Under the pieces are notes generated by a model. That model ran no database searches. It saw only the letters and a program-made list of their open reading frames with translations, and was not told where the DNA came from. A stretch of DNA of 64,000 nt, from positions 56,455,564 through 56,519,563 of the forward strand of contig OX235279.1 in assembly GCA_944472155.2 (NCBI GenBank), in the 5' to 3' direction. This DNA comes from Trichobilharzia szidati (taxonomy: Eukaryota > Platyhelminthes > Trematoda > Strigeidida > Schistosomatidae). Both the position numbers and the translations under genes were made by a program. Numbering within the stretch: position 1 is the first letter of the stretch; every line of letters starts with the position of its first letter. This document shows, piece by piece, positions 20,252 to 29,671 of the stretch.

Positions 20252-22693
20252 TCAATCCAAGTTTGGCCACGGTAGGAACAGCGTCTGGACGTGTTCTTTT
20301 TGGATACAAAGTTCCGGTTTAGTTGATCTTATTGCAACAGCTTCAGCTGTGTGTAGAAGACGTAAGCGAACTGTACGTGATAACGACTTCGGAATTCGGT
20401 ATATAACCCTGAAAGCTGTGTTGACATCGATATGATGTCCAGTATCGACCAAGTGTGACAGGATCGAGCTTTTTATGCACTTAATTTCCCCTCTGCTGAA
20501 CCAAGCTGGTATATGTTCTCGAACTCGTAGACGAACCTGCCTAATCGTGCGCCCTATATAACTTGAACCACAGGAACAGTTGAAATGGTATATGCATGAA
20601 GAAGAGCTAAGATTAGGTAAAACATCTTTGAGTTGCTGGGTGAACATTGGACGGCTACTGAAGGATAGACACAGACGTGCAGAGTAGAAAGTTTTCTTGA
20701 TCGCCCTGGTTAAACGTTGCGATAGAATCTCCGCAGGAGTATCTCCCTTGAATTGGAGACGTAAAAACAGAGGCTTTTTCTCCACCGTTGTCAGTTCATG
20801 TTTACGGCTATTGTAACCTATGTTTGCTTTAATGAACTTCTCTGGATATCCGTTCTCACTTAGAATGTCTCGGATGACCTGGAGTTCTTTCTCTACACAG
20901 TCTTCGGAACAAATCGACCTTGCTCTAAATGCTAAGCATCTGATCAGATTGCGTTTGTATTTCATCGGTACAAAGCTAAGGAAGTGTGTATACTGAGCTT
21001 TGGTCTCTAGCTTTCTAAATATGGTTCTTTTGACGGAACCATCCTCTCTTCTCGTTAGTAGGACGTCGAGGAAGTGTAGAGAGTCGTTGCATTCTCCTTC
21101 GTGGGTGAAATGGACCGCTGGGTGAGCATTATTGAAGTTGCTCAAAATCAAATCTCTACTTAACCCTTCATCGTACACTACAAAAGTGTCATCCATGTAA
21201 CGACAATACATTTCCATATTTGCTATTTCCTCTTTCAACGGACTATTTTCTAGTTTTGCTAGAAATATATTCGCGAAAATAGGTCCCAGTGGGGATCCCG
21301 TGGCTACTCCATCAATCTGTCTGTATATTTCATTATTAAACAAGAACTGAACATTTGCTGTACATTTAGCAAGTAGTTGTTTCAGATTACTAATCGGAAT
21401 ATCAGTGCACAATTTCTTTTCTATAATCTGTTCGCAGATATAGTCGATGGTTTCCACTAGAGGCACATTAGTGAATAGAGATGAGACATCAAGTGATGCC
21501 ATGTATTTGCCAGTTGTGTTCAAGTTTTTGATCTTATCAATAAATTGAAAGGTATCCTTGACGCTATGCTTTACTAATTCGTCATGCAAGGGTTGAAGTA
21601 GCTGTACCAGCCACTTCGCTGTCTCGTGATAGGGTGAATGAGACATGTCTAGTATGGGGCGTAGGGGTACTCCTGATTTATGCACTTTCGGTAGACCATA
21701 CATGCGTGAGATGGTGCTACCTGTGGGCTTTATGTTTTCGAAAGTCTTTGGTGATATATACCCCTTACTCTTCAAATCCTTTAATAAGTTTGTTATTTCT
21801 TTCTCTACTTTCTCCGTATGATCTTTCATTGCTTTCGGCTTCTGAAACTTGCTGCCGTCAGCTAGTATGGAGTTCATCTTGTTGATGTAGTCCTGCCTAT
21901 CCATAATGACTATCCCCGGTCCCTTATCCGGTCTCGTAATAACTATGCTTTCATTTCGTCTTAGTTTTTTAACAGCTTCTCGATGTGCTTTTGTGAGTAT
22001 ACTATGGGGCTTATTCTTGTCCTTCTGTCTATACTGATAGCAACAGTCTACCAGGATTGATTTGAATCTTTCTAGGTCCTCATCAGAGGAGGCGACCAAG
22101 TCCCCTGTTTGTATATAGAAGTTCTCGAACTGTACATCGGTGTCAATCTGACTAATCTCCGTACGAAAATCGCAAAACTTAGGTCCTAGAGATAACGCTT
22201 CAAGTTGTAGTTTGTCAAGAGTCACGCTAGAAAAGTTATGCACGTACCTTTCGGGATTAGCAGGAAATCTACATTCGGGAGTTCGGCTTTCTAAGCCTTT
22301 CATAAGTTGTGTTCGTTTTTTCGAGGAATTTGATTCGGCGATTTCATCGACATATTCCATAAATTGTAGTCTCATATCCTCTGGAAGGTCGAGAAGTGCA
22401 TAATTCCGTTGTGATATATTTAATTCCAGTTGTGTGATGTCAGACTGTATTGATTCAAGCTGATTAAGAGCATGTCGTTTCAAAGTCACTTTACTTTGTG
22501 GTATTCTGTTTCTACGTAATGATTTCCAATACAGTTTAGGATATCGATTTTTCTGGATACAATCCTTTATAAATTCGATACATATTCTTGATTCGGAGAG
22601 CCGTACGTTGAACTTCAGGAAATCATTGAGTTCCTTTAACGCAATAGGGTGCTCACGAGAGTTATAAGATTTGATAGTGTCGAAAATTCCCAT
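20252..22693 (-). CDS. Penelope-like polyprotein: RT plus GIY-YIG endonuclease (PLE-A, minus copy)
   Basis: An intact 813-codon ORF. It would copy element RNA into genomic DNA, its endonuclease opening the target. Blocks: conserved start MGIFDTIKSYN; RT0 around residue 252 (ITRPDKGPGIVIMDRQDY); GLPKVHKSGVPLRPI near 333; SLDVSSLFTNVP near 400; GVATGSPLGP near 463; catalytic YMDDTF near 498; GIY-YIG domain near 700 (CIYHFNCSCGSSYIGRT, then REHIPAW). Compared with the plus copy, the M of the MGSPLGP box is T here; this is the only protein difference I noticed and it might reduce activity. The size is that of complete PLE proteins. Confidence 0.92.
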   Translation of the reverse strand: MGIFDTIKSYNSREHPIALKELNDFLKFNVRLSESRICIEFIKDCIQKNRYPKLYWKSLRRNRIPQSKVTLKRHALNQLESIQSDITQLELNISQRNYALLDLPEDMRLQFMEYVDEIAESNSSKKRTQLMKGLESRTPECRFPANPERYVHNFSSVTLDKLQLEALSLGPKFCDFRTEISQIDTDVQFENFYIQTGDLVASSDEDLERFKSILVDCCYQYRQKDKNKPHSILTKAHREAVKKLRRNESIVITRPDKGPGIVIMDRQDYINKMNSILADGSKFQKPKAMKDHTEKVEKEITNLLKDLKSKGYISPKTFENIKPTGSTISRMYGLPKVHKSGVPLRPILDMSHSPYHETAKWLVQLLQPLHDELVKHSVKDTFQFIDKIKNLNTTGKYMASLDVSSLFTNVPLVETIDYICEQIIEKKLCTDIPISNLKQLLAKCTANVQFLFNNEIYRQIDGVATGSPLGPIFANIFLAKLENSPLKEEIANMEMYCRYMDDTFVVYDEGLSRDLILSNFNNAHPAVHFTHEGECNDSLHFLDVLLTRREDGSVKRTIFRKLETKAQYTHFLSFVPMKYKRNLIRCLAFRARSICSEDCVEKELQVIRDILSENGYPEKFIKANIGYNSRKHELTTVEKKPLFLRLQFKGDTPAEILSQRLTRAIKKTFYSARLCLSFSSRPMFTQQLKDVLPNLSSSSCIYHFNCSCGSSYIGRTIRQVRLRVREHIPAWFSRGEIKCIKSSILSHLVDTGHHIDVNTAFRVIYRIPKSLSRTVRLRLLHTAEAVAIRSTKPELCIQKEHVQTLFLPWPNLD

Positions 22694-22903
22694 ATTATGA
22701 ATTAAAAGTCAATCTGAACGAAGAATATTCTTTTCAATAATTTCTCTTCAGGTTCTTACAATTATAAAATATAATATTTGTTGTCGTTACAATAAGGCCA
22801 GTTATGCGGCAGATACATTTTTAACGTAGAATAACAGATTAGTTATGGGGTGTCAAAATAAATAGTCGTATTTGTGTGACAAACGTGCTAGGCTGAATTC
22901 GAT
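22673..22903 (-). repeat. PLE-A pseudo-LTR (inner copy)
   Basis: Contains the ATG of the minus ORF and its 5' leader. At 22,903 it joins the truncated 5' leader of the plus copy (cgttcagattgac...). Confidence 0.8.
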
Positions 22904-25900
22904 TCGTTCAGATTGACTTTTAATTCATAATATGGGAATTTTCGACACTATCAAATCTTATAACTCTCGTGAGCACCCTATTGCGTTAAAGGAACTCAAT
23001 GATTTCCTGAAGTTCAACGTACGGCTCTCCGAATCAAGAATATGTATCGAATTTATAAAGGATTGTATCCAGAAAAATCGATATCCTAAACTCTATTGGA
23101 AATCATTACGTAGAAACAGAATACCACAAAGTAAAGTGACTTTGAAACGACATGCTCTTAATCAGCTTGAATCAATACAGTCTGACATCACACAACTGGA
23201 ATTAAATATATCACAACGGAATTATGCACTTCTCGACCTTCCAGAGGATATGAGACTACAATTTATGGAATATGTCGATGAAATCGCCGAATCAAATTCC
23301 TCGAAAAAACGAACACAACTTATGAAAGGCTTAGAAAGCCGAACTCCCGAATGTAGATTTCCTGCTAATCCCGAAAGGTACGTGCATAACTTTTCTAGCG
23401 TGACTCTTGACAAACTACAACTTGAAGCGTTATCTCTAGGACCTAAGTTTTGCGATTTTCGTACGGAGATTAGTCAGATTGACACCGATGTACAGTTCGA
23501 GAACTTCTATATACAAACAGGGGACTTGGTCGCCTCCTCTGATGAGGACCTAGAAAGATTCAAATCAATCCTGGTAGACTGTTGCTATCAGTATAGACAG
23601 AAGGACAAGAATAAGCCCCATAGTATACTCACAAAAGCACATCGAGAAGCTGTTAAAAAACTAAGACGAAATGAAAGCATAGTTATTACGAGACCGGATA
23701 AGGGACCGGGGATAGTCATTATGGATAGGCAGGACTACATCAACAAGATGAACTCCATACTAGCTGACGGCAGCAAGTTTCAGAAGCCGAAAGCAATGAA
23801 AGATCATACGGAGAAAGTAGAGAAAGAAATAACAAACTTATTAAAGGATTTGAAGAGTAAGGGGTACATATCACCAAAGACTTTCGAAAACATAAAGCCC
23901 ACAGGTAGCACCATCTCACGCATGTATGGTCTACCGAAAGTGCATAAATCAGGAGTACCCCTACGCCCCATACTAGACATGTCTCATTCACCCTATCACG
24001 AGACAGCGAAGTGGCTGGTACAGCTACTTCAACCCTTGCATGACGAATTAGTAAAGCATAGCGTCAAGGATACCTTTCAATTTATTGATAAGATCAAAAA
24101 CTTGAACACAACTGGCAAATACATGGCATCACTTGATGTCTCATCTCTATTCACTAATGTGCCTCTAGTGGAAACCATCGACTATATCTGCGAACAGATT
24201 ATAGAAAAGAAATTGTGCACTGATATTCCGATTAGTAATCTGAAACAACTACTTGCTAAATGTACAGCAAATGTTCAGTTCTTGTTTAATAATGAAATAT
24301 ACAGACAGATTGATGGAGTAGCCATGGGATCCCCACTGGGACCTATTTTCGCGAATATATTTCTAGCAAAACTAGAAAATAGTCCGTTGAAAGAGGAAAT
24401 AGCAAATATGGAAATGTATTGTCGTTACATGGATGACACTTTTGTAGTGTACGATGAAGGGTTAAGTAGGGATTTGATTTTGAGCAACTTCAATAATGCT
24501 CACCCAGCGGTCCATTTCACCCACGAAGGAGAATGCAACGACTCTCTACACTTCCTCGACGTCCTACTAACGAGAAGAGAGGATGGTTCCGTCAAAAGAA
24601 CCATATTTAGAAAGCTAGAGACCAAAGCTCAGTATACACACTTCCTTAGCTTTGTACCGATGAAATACAAACGCAATCTGATCAGATGCTTAGCATTTAG
24701 AGCAAGGTCGATTTGTTCCGAAGACTGTGTAGAGAAAGAACTCCAGGTCATCCGAGACATTCTAAGTGAGAACGGATATCCAGAGAAGTTCATTAAAGCA
24801 AACATAGGTTACAATAGCCGTAAACATGAACTGACAACGGTGGAGAAAAAGCCTCTGTTTTTACGTCTCCAATTCAAGGGAGATACTCCTGCGGAGATTC
24901 TATCGCAACGTTTAACCAGGGCGATCAAGAAAACTTTCTACTCTGCACGTCTGTGTCTATCCTTCAGTAGCCGTCCAATGTTCACCCAGCAACTCAAAGA
25001 TGTTTTACCTAATCTTAGCTCTTCTTCATGCATATACCATTTCAACTGTTCCTGTGGTTCAAGTTATATAGGGCGCACGATTAGGCAGGTTCGTCTACGA
25101 GTTCGAGAACATATACCAGCTTGGTTCAGCAGAGGGGAAATTAAGTGCATAAAAAGCTCGATCCTGTCACACTTGGTCGATACTGGACATCATATCGATG
25201 TCAACACAGCTTTCAGGGTTATATACCGAATTCCGAAGTCGTTATCACGTACAGTTCGCTTACGTCTTCTACACACAGCTGAAGCTGTTGCAATAAGATC
25301 AACTAAACCGGAACTTTGTATCCAAAAAGAACACGTCCAGACGCTGTTCCTACCGTGGCCAAACTTGGATTGATGATTCTTCTTCTCACCAAGAGTGCTC
25401 CTTCCCCTTAACTCTCTTGGCTTTTTTTTTTCCTTTGCTTATTATTACAATTATTATTATTATCATTATTCGTCATAATTTATGCCCTTCATGCAAACAT
25501 TCTCTCAATACTATCGAATTTTTTTTTTCGTTTATACTATCCGGACTTATTATTAGTGATATAATCTCTTTTCTCAATATATGCCTCCACCTGTTTCATT
25601 TCACATATTCGTTATCTCATTATGAATCTCCCAATGCAGTCTTACTATCTCCTGTTTAACACAGACCACTTTGTACTAGCCACTCACCTGACACCCTTTT
25701 ATAACCTTGAACTGACTTGTCAATTTTCCTACCCCCACTCTACAAATCTATTATGATTAATCACCATTGTCTCCCGTTTTACATTATTTTGTAATCGAAT
25801 TCAGCCTAGCACGTTTGTCACACAAATACGACTATTTATTTTGACACCCCATAACTAATCTGTTATTCTACGTTAAAAATGTATCTGCCGCATAACTGGC

Positions 25901-25926
25901 CTTATTGTAACGACAACAAATATTAT
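22904..25926 (+). mobile_element. PLE-A, plus-strand copy
   Basis: The inverted partner of 19,701-22,721 (3023 versus 3021 bp). It lacks an outer pseudo-LTR: its 5' leader starts at cgttcag, directly joined to the inner pseudo-LTR of the minus copy, and its 3' end stops at ...caaatattat, followed by the 13-bp target duplication. With two noticed differences in 2.4 kb of coding DNA the copies are essentially contemporary. Confidence 0.9.
22932..25373 (+). CDS. Penelope-like polyprotein: RT plus GIY-YIG endonuclease (PLE-A, plus copy)
   Basis: An intact 813-codon ORF with every expected block: RT0 DKG motif (~residue 252), RT fingers, GVAMGSPLGP (~463), YMDDTF (~498), GIY-YIG endonuclease (CSCGSSYIGRT ~705, REHIPAW ~724), and the C-terminal KPELCIQK ... 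FLPW tail. This copy keeps the consensus MGSPLGP box, so of the two it is the better candidate for an active enzyme. Its 5' leader is only ~28 bp plus the adjacent pseudo-LTR of the minus copy, which in tandem PLEs carries the promoter; here that repeat is inverted. Whether it is expressed cannot be judged from sequence. Confidence 0.93.
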   Translation: MGIFDTIKSYNSREHPIALKELNDFLKFNVRLSESRICIEFIKDCIQKNRYPKLYWKSLRRNRIPQSKVTLKRHALNQLESIQSDITQLELNISQRNYALLDLPEDMRLQFMEYVDEIAESNSSKKRTQLMKGLESRTPECRFPANPERYVHNFSSVTLDKLQLEALSLGPKFCDFRTEISQIDTDVQFENFYIQTGDLVASSDEDLERFKSILVDCCYQYRQKDKNKPHSILTKAHREAVKKLRRNESIVITRPDKGPGIVIMDRQDYINKMNSILADGSKFQKPKAMKDHTEKVEKEITNLLKDLKSKGYISPKTFENIKPTGSTISRMYGLPKVHKSGVPLRPILDMSHSPYHETAKWLVQLLQPLHDELVKHSVKDTFQFIDKIKNLNTTGKYMASLDVSSLFTNVPLVETIDYICEQIIEKKLCTDIPISNLKQLLAKCTANVQFLFNNEIYRQIDGVAMGSPLGPIFANIFLAKLENSPLKEEIANMEMYCRYMDDTFVVYDEGLSRDLILSNFNNAHPAVHFTHEGECNDSLHFLDVLLTRREDGSVKRTIFRKLETKAQYTHFLSFVPMKYKRNLIRCLAFRARSICSEDCVEKELQVIRDILSENGYPEKFIKANIGYNSRKHELTTVEKKPLFLRLQFKGDTPAEILSQRLTRAIKKTFYSARLCLSFSSRPMFTQQLKDVLPNLSSSSCIYHFNCSCGSSYIGRTIRQVRLRVREHIPAWFSRGEIKCIKSSILSHLVDTGHHIDVNTAFRVIYRIPKSLSRTVRLRLLHTAEAVAIRSTKPELCIQKEHVQTLFLPWPNLD

Positions 25927-25939
25927 ATTCTATATATGA
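25927..25939 (+). repeat. Target-site duplication right of the PLE-A pair
   Basis: attctatatatga, identical to 19,587-19,599. It directly follows the 3' end of the plus copy. Confidence 0.75.
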
Positions 25940-26001
25940 CATTAATTGTTTTGCCACTTGACATTTAACTATGATTATAATCACAAACATTTTAGCTTTA
26001 A

Positions 26002-26068
26002 TTGCATTTCATATTATTATTATTTTATGCATTCACACCTATGATTCAATTCCCACACGGGATATAAT
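26002..26068 (+). repeat. Direct repeat, left copy (flanks PLE-F/LINE block)
   Basis: About 67-73 bp (ttgcatttcata ... tgattcaattcccacac) repeated at 27,376-27,448 with few differences. It lies within the PLE-F leader and may be the PLE-F pseudo-LTR edge. Confidence 0.7.
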
Positions 26069-26172
26069 TAGTGACGAAAAAACCATTTATATACAATTGT
26101 ACAGCTTGATAATGAATTCGTTGAAAAGAGTCTCTTAGCTGAATTACTTGTTTCGATTTTCTATATGTTACA

Positions 26173-26640
26173 ATGGGAATTTTCCATGAATTACAAAATA
26201 TCAAAGATCACTCGACAGTCAAGGAACTCAATGGGTTTCTGCGTTACTCTGTCAAACTTGTCGTGGTGAATGTGGAGATTTGTTTTCTTAATGAATGTAT
26301 TAATAATCATGAGTATCTGAAATGGTATTGGAAAGCGCTCCGACGCAATCAGATATATCCAAACGCAAAATCTCTCAAGAGACACACGTTAAATCACATC
26401 GACTCTATCAGTTCACGTATCCCTGACTTAGAAAGGAATATTTCACAAAGATCTTCTGCTGTATATGACTTATCGATTGATGAATGTCAGACGTGTAATG
26501 AATATGTCATCGTGGTCACCAACAAACAAACACTGTCTTTTAATTCTAAGCTATCTAATAGCCTGAAATCTATAGAATGTCTTCGGAAATTTCCTGAGAA
26601 TTTTGAGAGTTACGTTCACAGTTTACAATCTATTGAGGAT
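26173..26640 (+). pseudogene. PLE-F polyprotein N-terminal fragment
   Basis: About 155 recognisable codons aligned with residues 1-155 of the PLE-A protein. The remaining 50 codons of the open frame are antisense LINE sequence and not part of the protein. The function of this N-terminal PLE region is not well defined. Confidence 0.8.
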
Positions 26641-26644
26641 AGTA

Positions 26645-27374
26645 GACTATATGGCTGTGTTAATCGTTTCGATCGGTTGCACAGAGGATGTCGAATCTTT
26701 CTTGAAGTTAATCGACGGATGGCGCTGATACGACGTGTTCCGGTGGGATTTCCAATGGTTGAGAATTCGATACGAGAAACGGATCTCCAGACGCAGACGT
26801 TTTGACCGTGGTTTTTGAACCTTAAGATGACATCCACGCATTTGTTTGGTGGTAGAAGGAAGAAATAAATTAGATACATTAGCTCCAAAATCATTTCTTA
26901 GAATATGGTATTCTAGTATTAGGTCACCCCTAAGTCGTCTGTATGACAGTGGAAATAAACCCAGCCGACTTAACTTCTCCTCGTATGAGAGGGTTGAGAA
27001 ACCCTTTATTAGCTTAGTTCCTACTCTTTGCACCCTTTCTAATAAGTCCGTTTCGTATTTGAAACACGGGCTCGCTGCCTGGATCCCATATTCCAAATGA
27101 GGTCTGATGTAAGTCGGATATAATATACGAAATATATCAGCGTCAAAGTTCGCAAAAGCCTTGCGTATGGCCCATAATATTCGAAAACCCTTAGTGGCTG
27201 CAGCTCTACAGTTTGTTGCTGTTTTCAAGTCATGCTGCACAACCACTCCCAAGTCCTTGTACTCAGTGACCACAGGGAGAGTAATGCCATTCATTGAGTA
27301 ATTGTGCACGTGACTATGAGATACATGCATAACTACACTCTTGCTTAAGTTAATCTCCAAGGCCCAGTGCTTTA
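26645..27374 (-). mobile_element. LINE C-terminal fragment (RT thumb and beyond)
   Basis: A 244-codon frame on the minus strand: LEINLSKSVVMHVSHSHVHN, YKDLGVVVQHDLKTATNC, YIRPHLEYGIQAASPCF, then LFLPSTTKQMRGCHLKVQK near the end. These are C-terminal blocks of CR1/Jockey-type ORF2 proteins, from a family different from the other LINEs here. The ORF ends exactly where the PLE-F fragment resumes, with no 3' UTR, so this is a rearranged piece rather than a simple insertion. Confidence 0.75.
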
Positions 27375-27375
27375 T

Positions 27376-27448
27376 TTGCATTTCATACTGTTATTATTAT
27401 TATTTTATGCATTCACACCTATGATTCAATTCCCACACGAGATATAAT
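27376..27448 (+). repeat. Direct repeat, right copy
   Basis: Copy of 26,002-26,068. The sequence beyond is RTE-like DNA on the minus strand. Confidence 0.7.
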
Positions 27449-28598
27449 GTCTTGATTAACTGTTTGTATGCAAACAGCTTTTAATATTTCAGATGTAATT
27501 TCTGGAATCTGTATCCCACTACTTTTGTGGCATTTACTGCGTCGACCTTTTGTAAAATTGTGGACGATTACATCTTCATTTTTCGCTGGTGGCACATCCT
27601 GAATTTCCGATACATTTCTGAAGAATCTAGTCAAAGCGGTGACGAGAATCTCTCCAGCACCTTTATAAACAGCCGGGGTAAATTATCTGTTTTTGAGGTG
27701 TTTTATGGTGCTTCAATACTTAGTGTTGCTTTTGAACGTCCACTTCGGTCGGTAATGACCATTCAAGGAGCACTAGAGCTGCTGACGGTGGATAATAGAG
27801 TTCCTGGCTGGCTAAACTGCTCCCCGAAATGCTCTGCCCAGTGTTCCAGGCGTTTTTTCAGGCTGGTAACTGGCGTGCCATCTGCCTCACAGACCACCTC
27901 GCTAACACCTTGTTTCTTGCTGCCAGTGGCTCGGATGAGGTAGAACAGCTTCCGACTGTTGCTAGATGCAGCAGCTGACTCCATATCATTCACATGTCCT
28001 GACCACTAGGCTTCGCGGTCCTTCCGCAAACACTTTTTGATCCGGCGCGTGAGTGCCCTGTGCATGTTGCTATACTTGCCGTCTGCCGTAATGGGAAGAC
28101 GCCTATCCAGTAGTTGCAACGGACTCGCAGAGACCCAGTGGTTTTTAATGGAGCATTCTTTTAAGCCGCAACCGGCGTCACTCACCATTTGTAAGGTGCC
28201 TTGCAAATGTAGCCAGTGTTCATCTATCTTTCTTAGAGGGTTGCTAGCTAGTATTGATGGTAGCTCAGCCTGATACTTGAAAGAGATAGCAGGTGCTACC
28301 AGTTTGCTTACATTCAGATGACGCCGTTTATGAGCCCCACCAAATCGCAAAACGAGCCTGGCACACAATAAAACATGATCGGAGTCCAGGCATGTGCTGC
28401 AGAAGAAGCAGCATTCCTGTGTGCACCCACGCCACCGGGAAATAACAGCAATGAGATCCATCTGAGTCCAGGCTTCATTGGCGGAGAGAGGATGCTACGG
28501 TGATGGCTGTGCCGAGTGTTGATTCTGACTAGGAACAGGTTGTGATCTGTGCAAAGCTGCAGAAAACGGTCCCCATTGTATGACCTGCAACCATGTAA
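27449..28598 (-). mobile_element. RTE-like LINE, linker and RT start (split copy, 3' piece)
   Basis: Minus-strand frames: SYNGDRFLQLCTDHNLFLVR (near 28,570) finishing the endonuclease, then LDSDHVLLCARLVLRFGGAH and the linker RRHLNVSKLVAPAISFKYQA (28,461-28,006), then SNSRKLFYLIRATGSKKQG and RLEHWAEHFGEQF (27,993-27,763), then degraded RT start to 27,449. The endonuclease N-terminal part continues at 32,149-32,660, separated by an inserted LINE with an 8-bp duplication. Confidence 0.8.
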
Positions 28599-28599
28599 A
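28592..28599 (+). repeat. Target-site duplication, left, of the CR1-like LINE
   Basis: catgtaaa, repeated at 32,141-32,148. Joining the flanks restores continuous RTE coding (WGLHG then CRSYNGDRFLQLC). Confidence 0.8.
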
Positions 28600-28744
28600 T
28601 AAATAAATAATAGTATATTCTCATTTTTTACATGAGGGACGCCAGTTTACAGGCATCATCAATATGATAAATTACATATACGATTAGTAAGCATATTTAA
28701 TAAAAGTAATTTAATAAAATACATTTTTTCCTACCTGTGTAGGA

Positions 28745-29060
28745 CACACCAATTGTACAGGCATGGATAAGTATTATTTAAATTACATAAATTTGGTTCA
28801 TGGTAAAATTGTAAGGTTGCAGTCATTTTGTCTATGGGAACAATACGATAACTAGTCATTCAATGGAGCACATCAAGAAATATAGAAATATTGTCTTCGC
28901 ATTAACAAAAAAACCCAAGTATGTTTTGGATGGATTACAAATACTTGGGAAAAAAATAAAGCTTGAAGTAATTCCTCCATATAACTTTGGTGTGTACAGC
29001 TTCGAGTCTTATTCTTGATTTATATCCATATTTGATAATAATTTAAAATAAGTAATACAC
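28745..29060 (+). repeat. Family-E repeat, copy C
   Basis: Matches 6590-6830 (inverted) and 6895-7180. It lies in the 3' region of the minus-strand LINE, so the element-sense sequence is its complement. Confidence 0.6.
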
Positions 29061-29671
29061 TTGTATACTTTTGTCAGCATTTTCTTCGTAACATCACAAG
29101 TGAATAGTACCCAAGGTAGGCTAATAATAATGACAGTCTGTATTTTCTTATAAACGGGTGTTTTCAAGAAATGCAAGCTACTTTTGCGGACACGATCAAT
29201 TATGTTGTAAGTTACAATCGTGGAGTATTATAAGTCAATACTTTTTATTGCTATAAAGGTATATTTCACAACTGTAATCCAGGTTGCGTCGTGGGGAAAG
29301 GTAATGCTTAATTGACGAGGGAATCGTAAGATATGGGACCAATGATGTTTGCAGATCATTTGTCATTGTAAATGGTCAAATATCCGCATTCTTCACTCTC
29401 ATTCAAAAAGTCAAATGGAAGCCAGAATGGTGAGAGAAAAAAGGAGACAAACAACAGCAACGCAAAAGAAAGCAAGTGGAGTCCTCAAGGAGTGATTAAT
29501 ATATATACATTTACATTCTGTTTAGTAACTATGGTTATTTTGGTGCACTAACTAACTAGTCCCGTTATGCTAGCTTTTATATTATGTGTGAACTAATATT
29601 ATTGTCCTGTGTAGAAATGTCTATCATGTACTTCCAATAATATAAAAATTTATAATTGTAGTTTGTTGTAA

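Larger units (their letters stand above)
19600..22903 (-). mobile_element. PLE-A, minus-strand copy with direct terminal repeats
   Basis: A 3.3-kb Penelope-like element. The segment 19,600-19,843 repeats 22,673-22,903 in direct orientation (both begin within the ORF start region and run through ctgaattcgatt), the pseudo-LTR arrangement known for PLEs. Between them lie the 813-codon ORF and a 3' UTR with short A and T runs. Together with the plus copy it forms a near-perfect palindrome, and the pair is bounded by a 13-bp duplication. Confidence 0.9.
25998..26640 (+). mobile_element. PLE-F, 5' fragment
   Basis: A third PLE family. The frame from 26,173 starts MGIFHELQNIKD and parallels the PLE-A N-terminus block by block (KELNGFLRYSVKL, YLKWYWKALRRNQIYP, LKRHTLNHIDSI, NISQRSSAVYDL, FESYVHSL) at clearly lower identity. 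It breaks off before RT0 at about 26,635-26,645, where a LINE C-terminus begins on the other strand. It is a dead fragment with a leader of about 170 bp. Confidence 0.8.

Noticed and set aside
21634..21885. Plus-strand ORFs antisense to the PLE-A ORF (also 22,212-22,403 and mirror copies)
   Set aside because: Shadows of the conserved RT coding sequence; no independent homology.
22694..22931. Hammerhead motif in PLE-A pseudo-LTRs (cctgaagagaaattattgaaaag)
   Set aside because: There is no stem II between CTGAAGA and GAAA, so the resemblance is only to the two core words.
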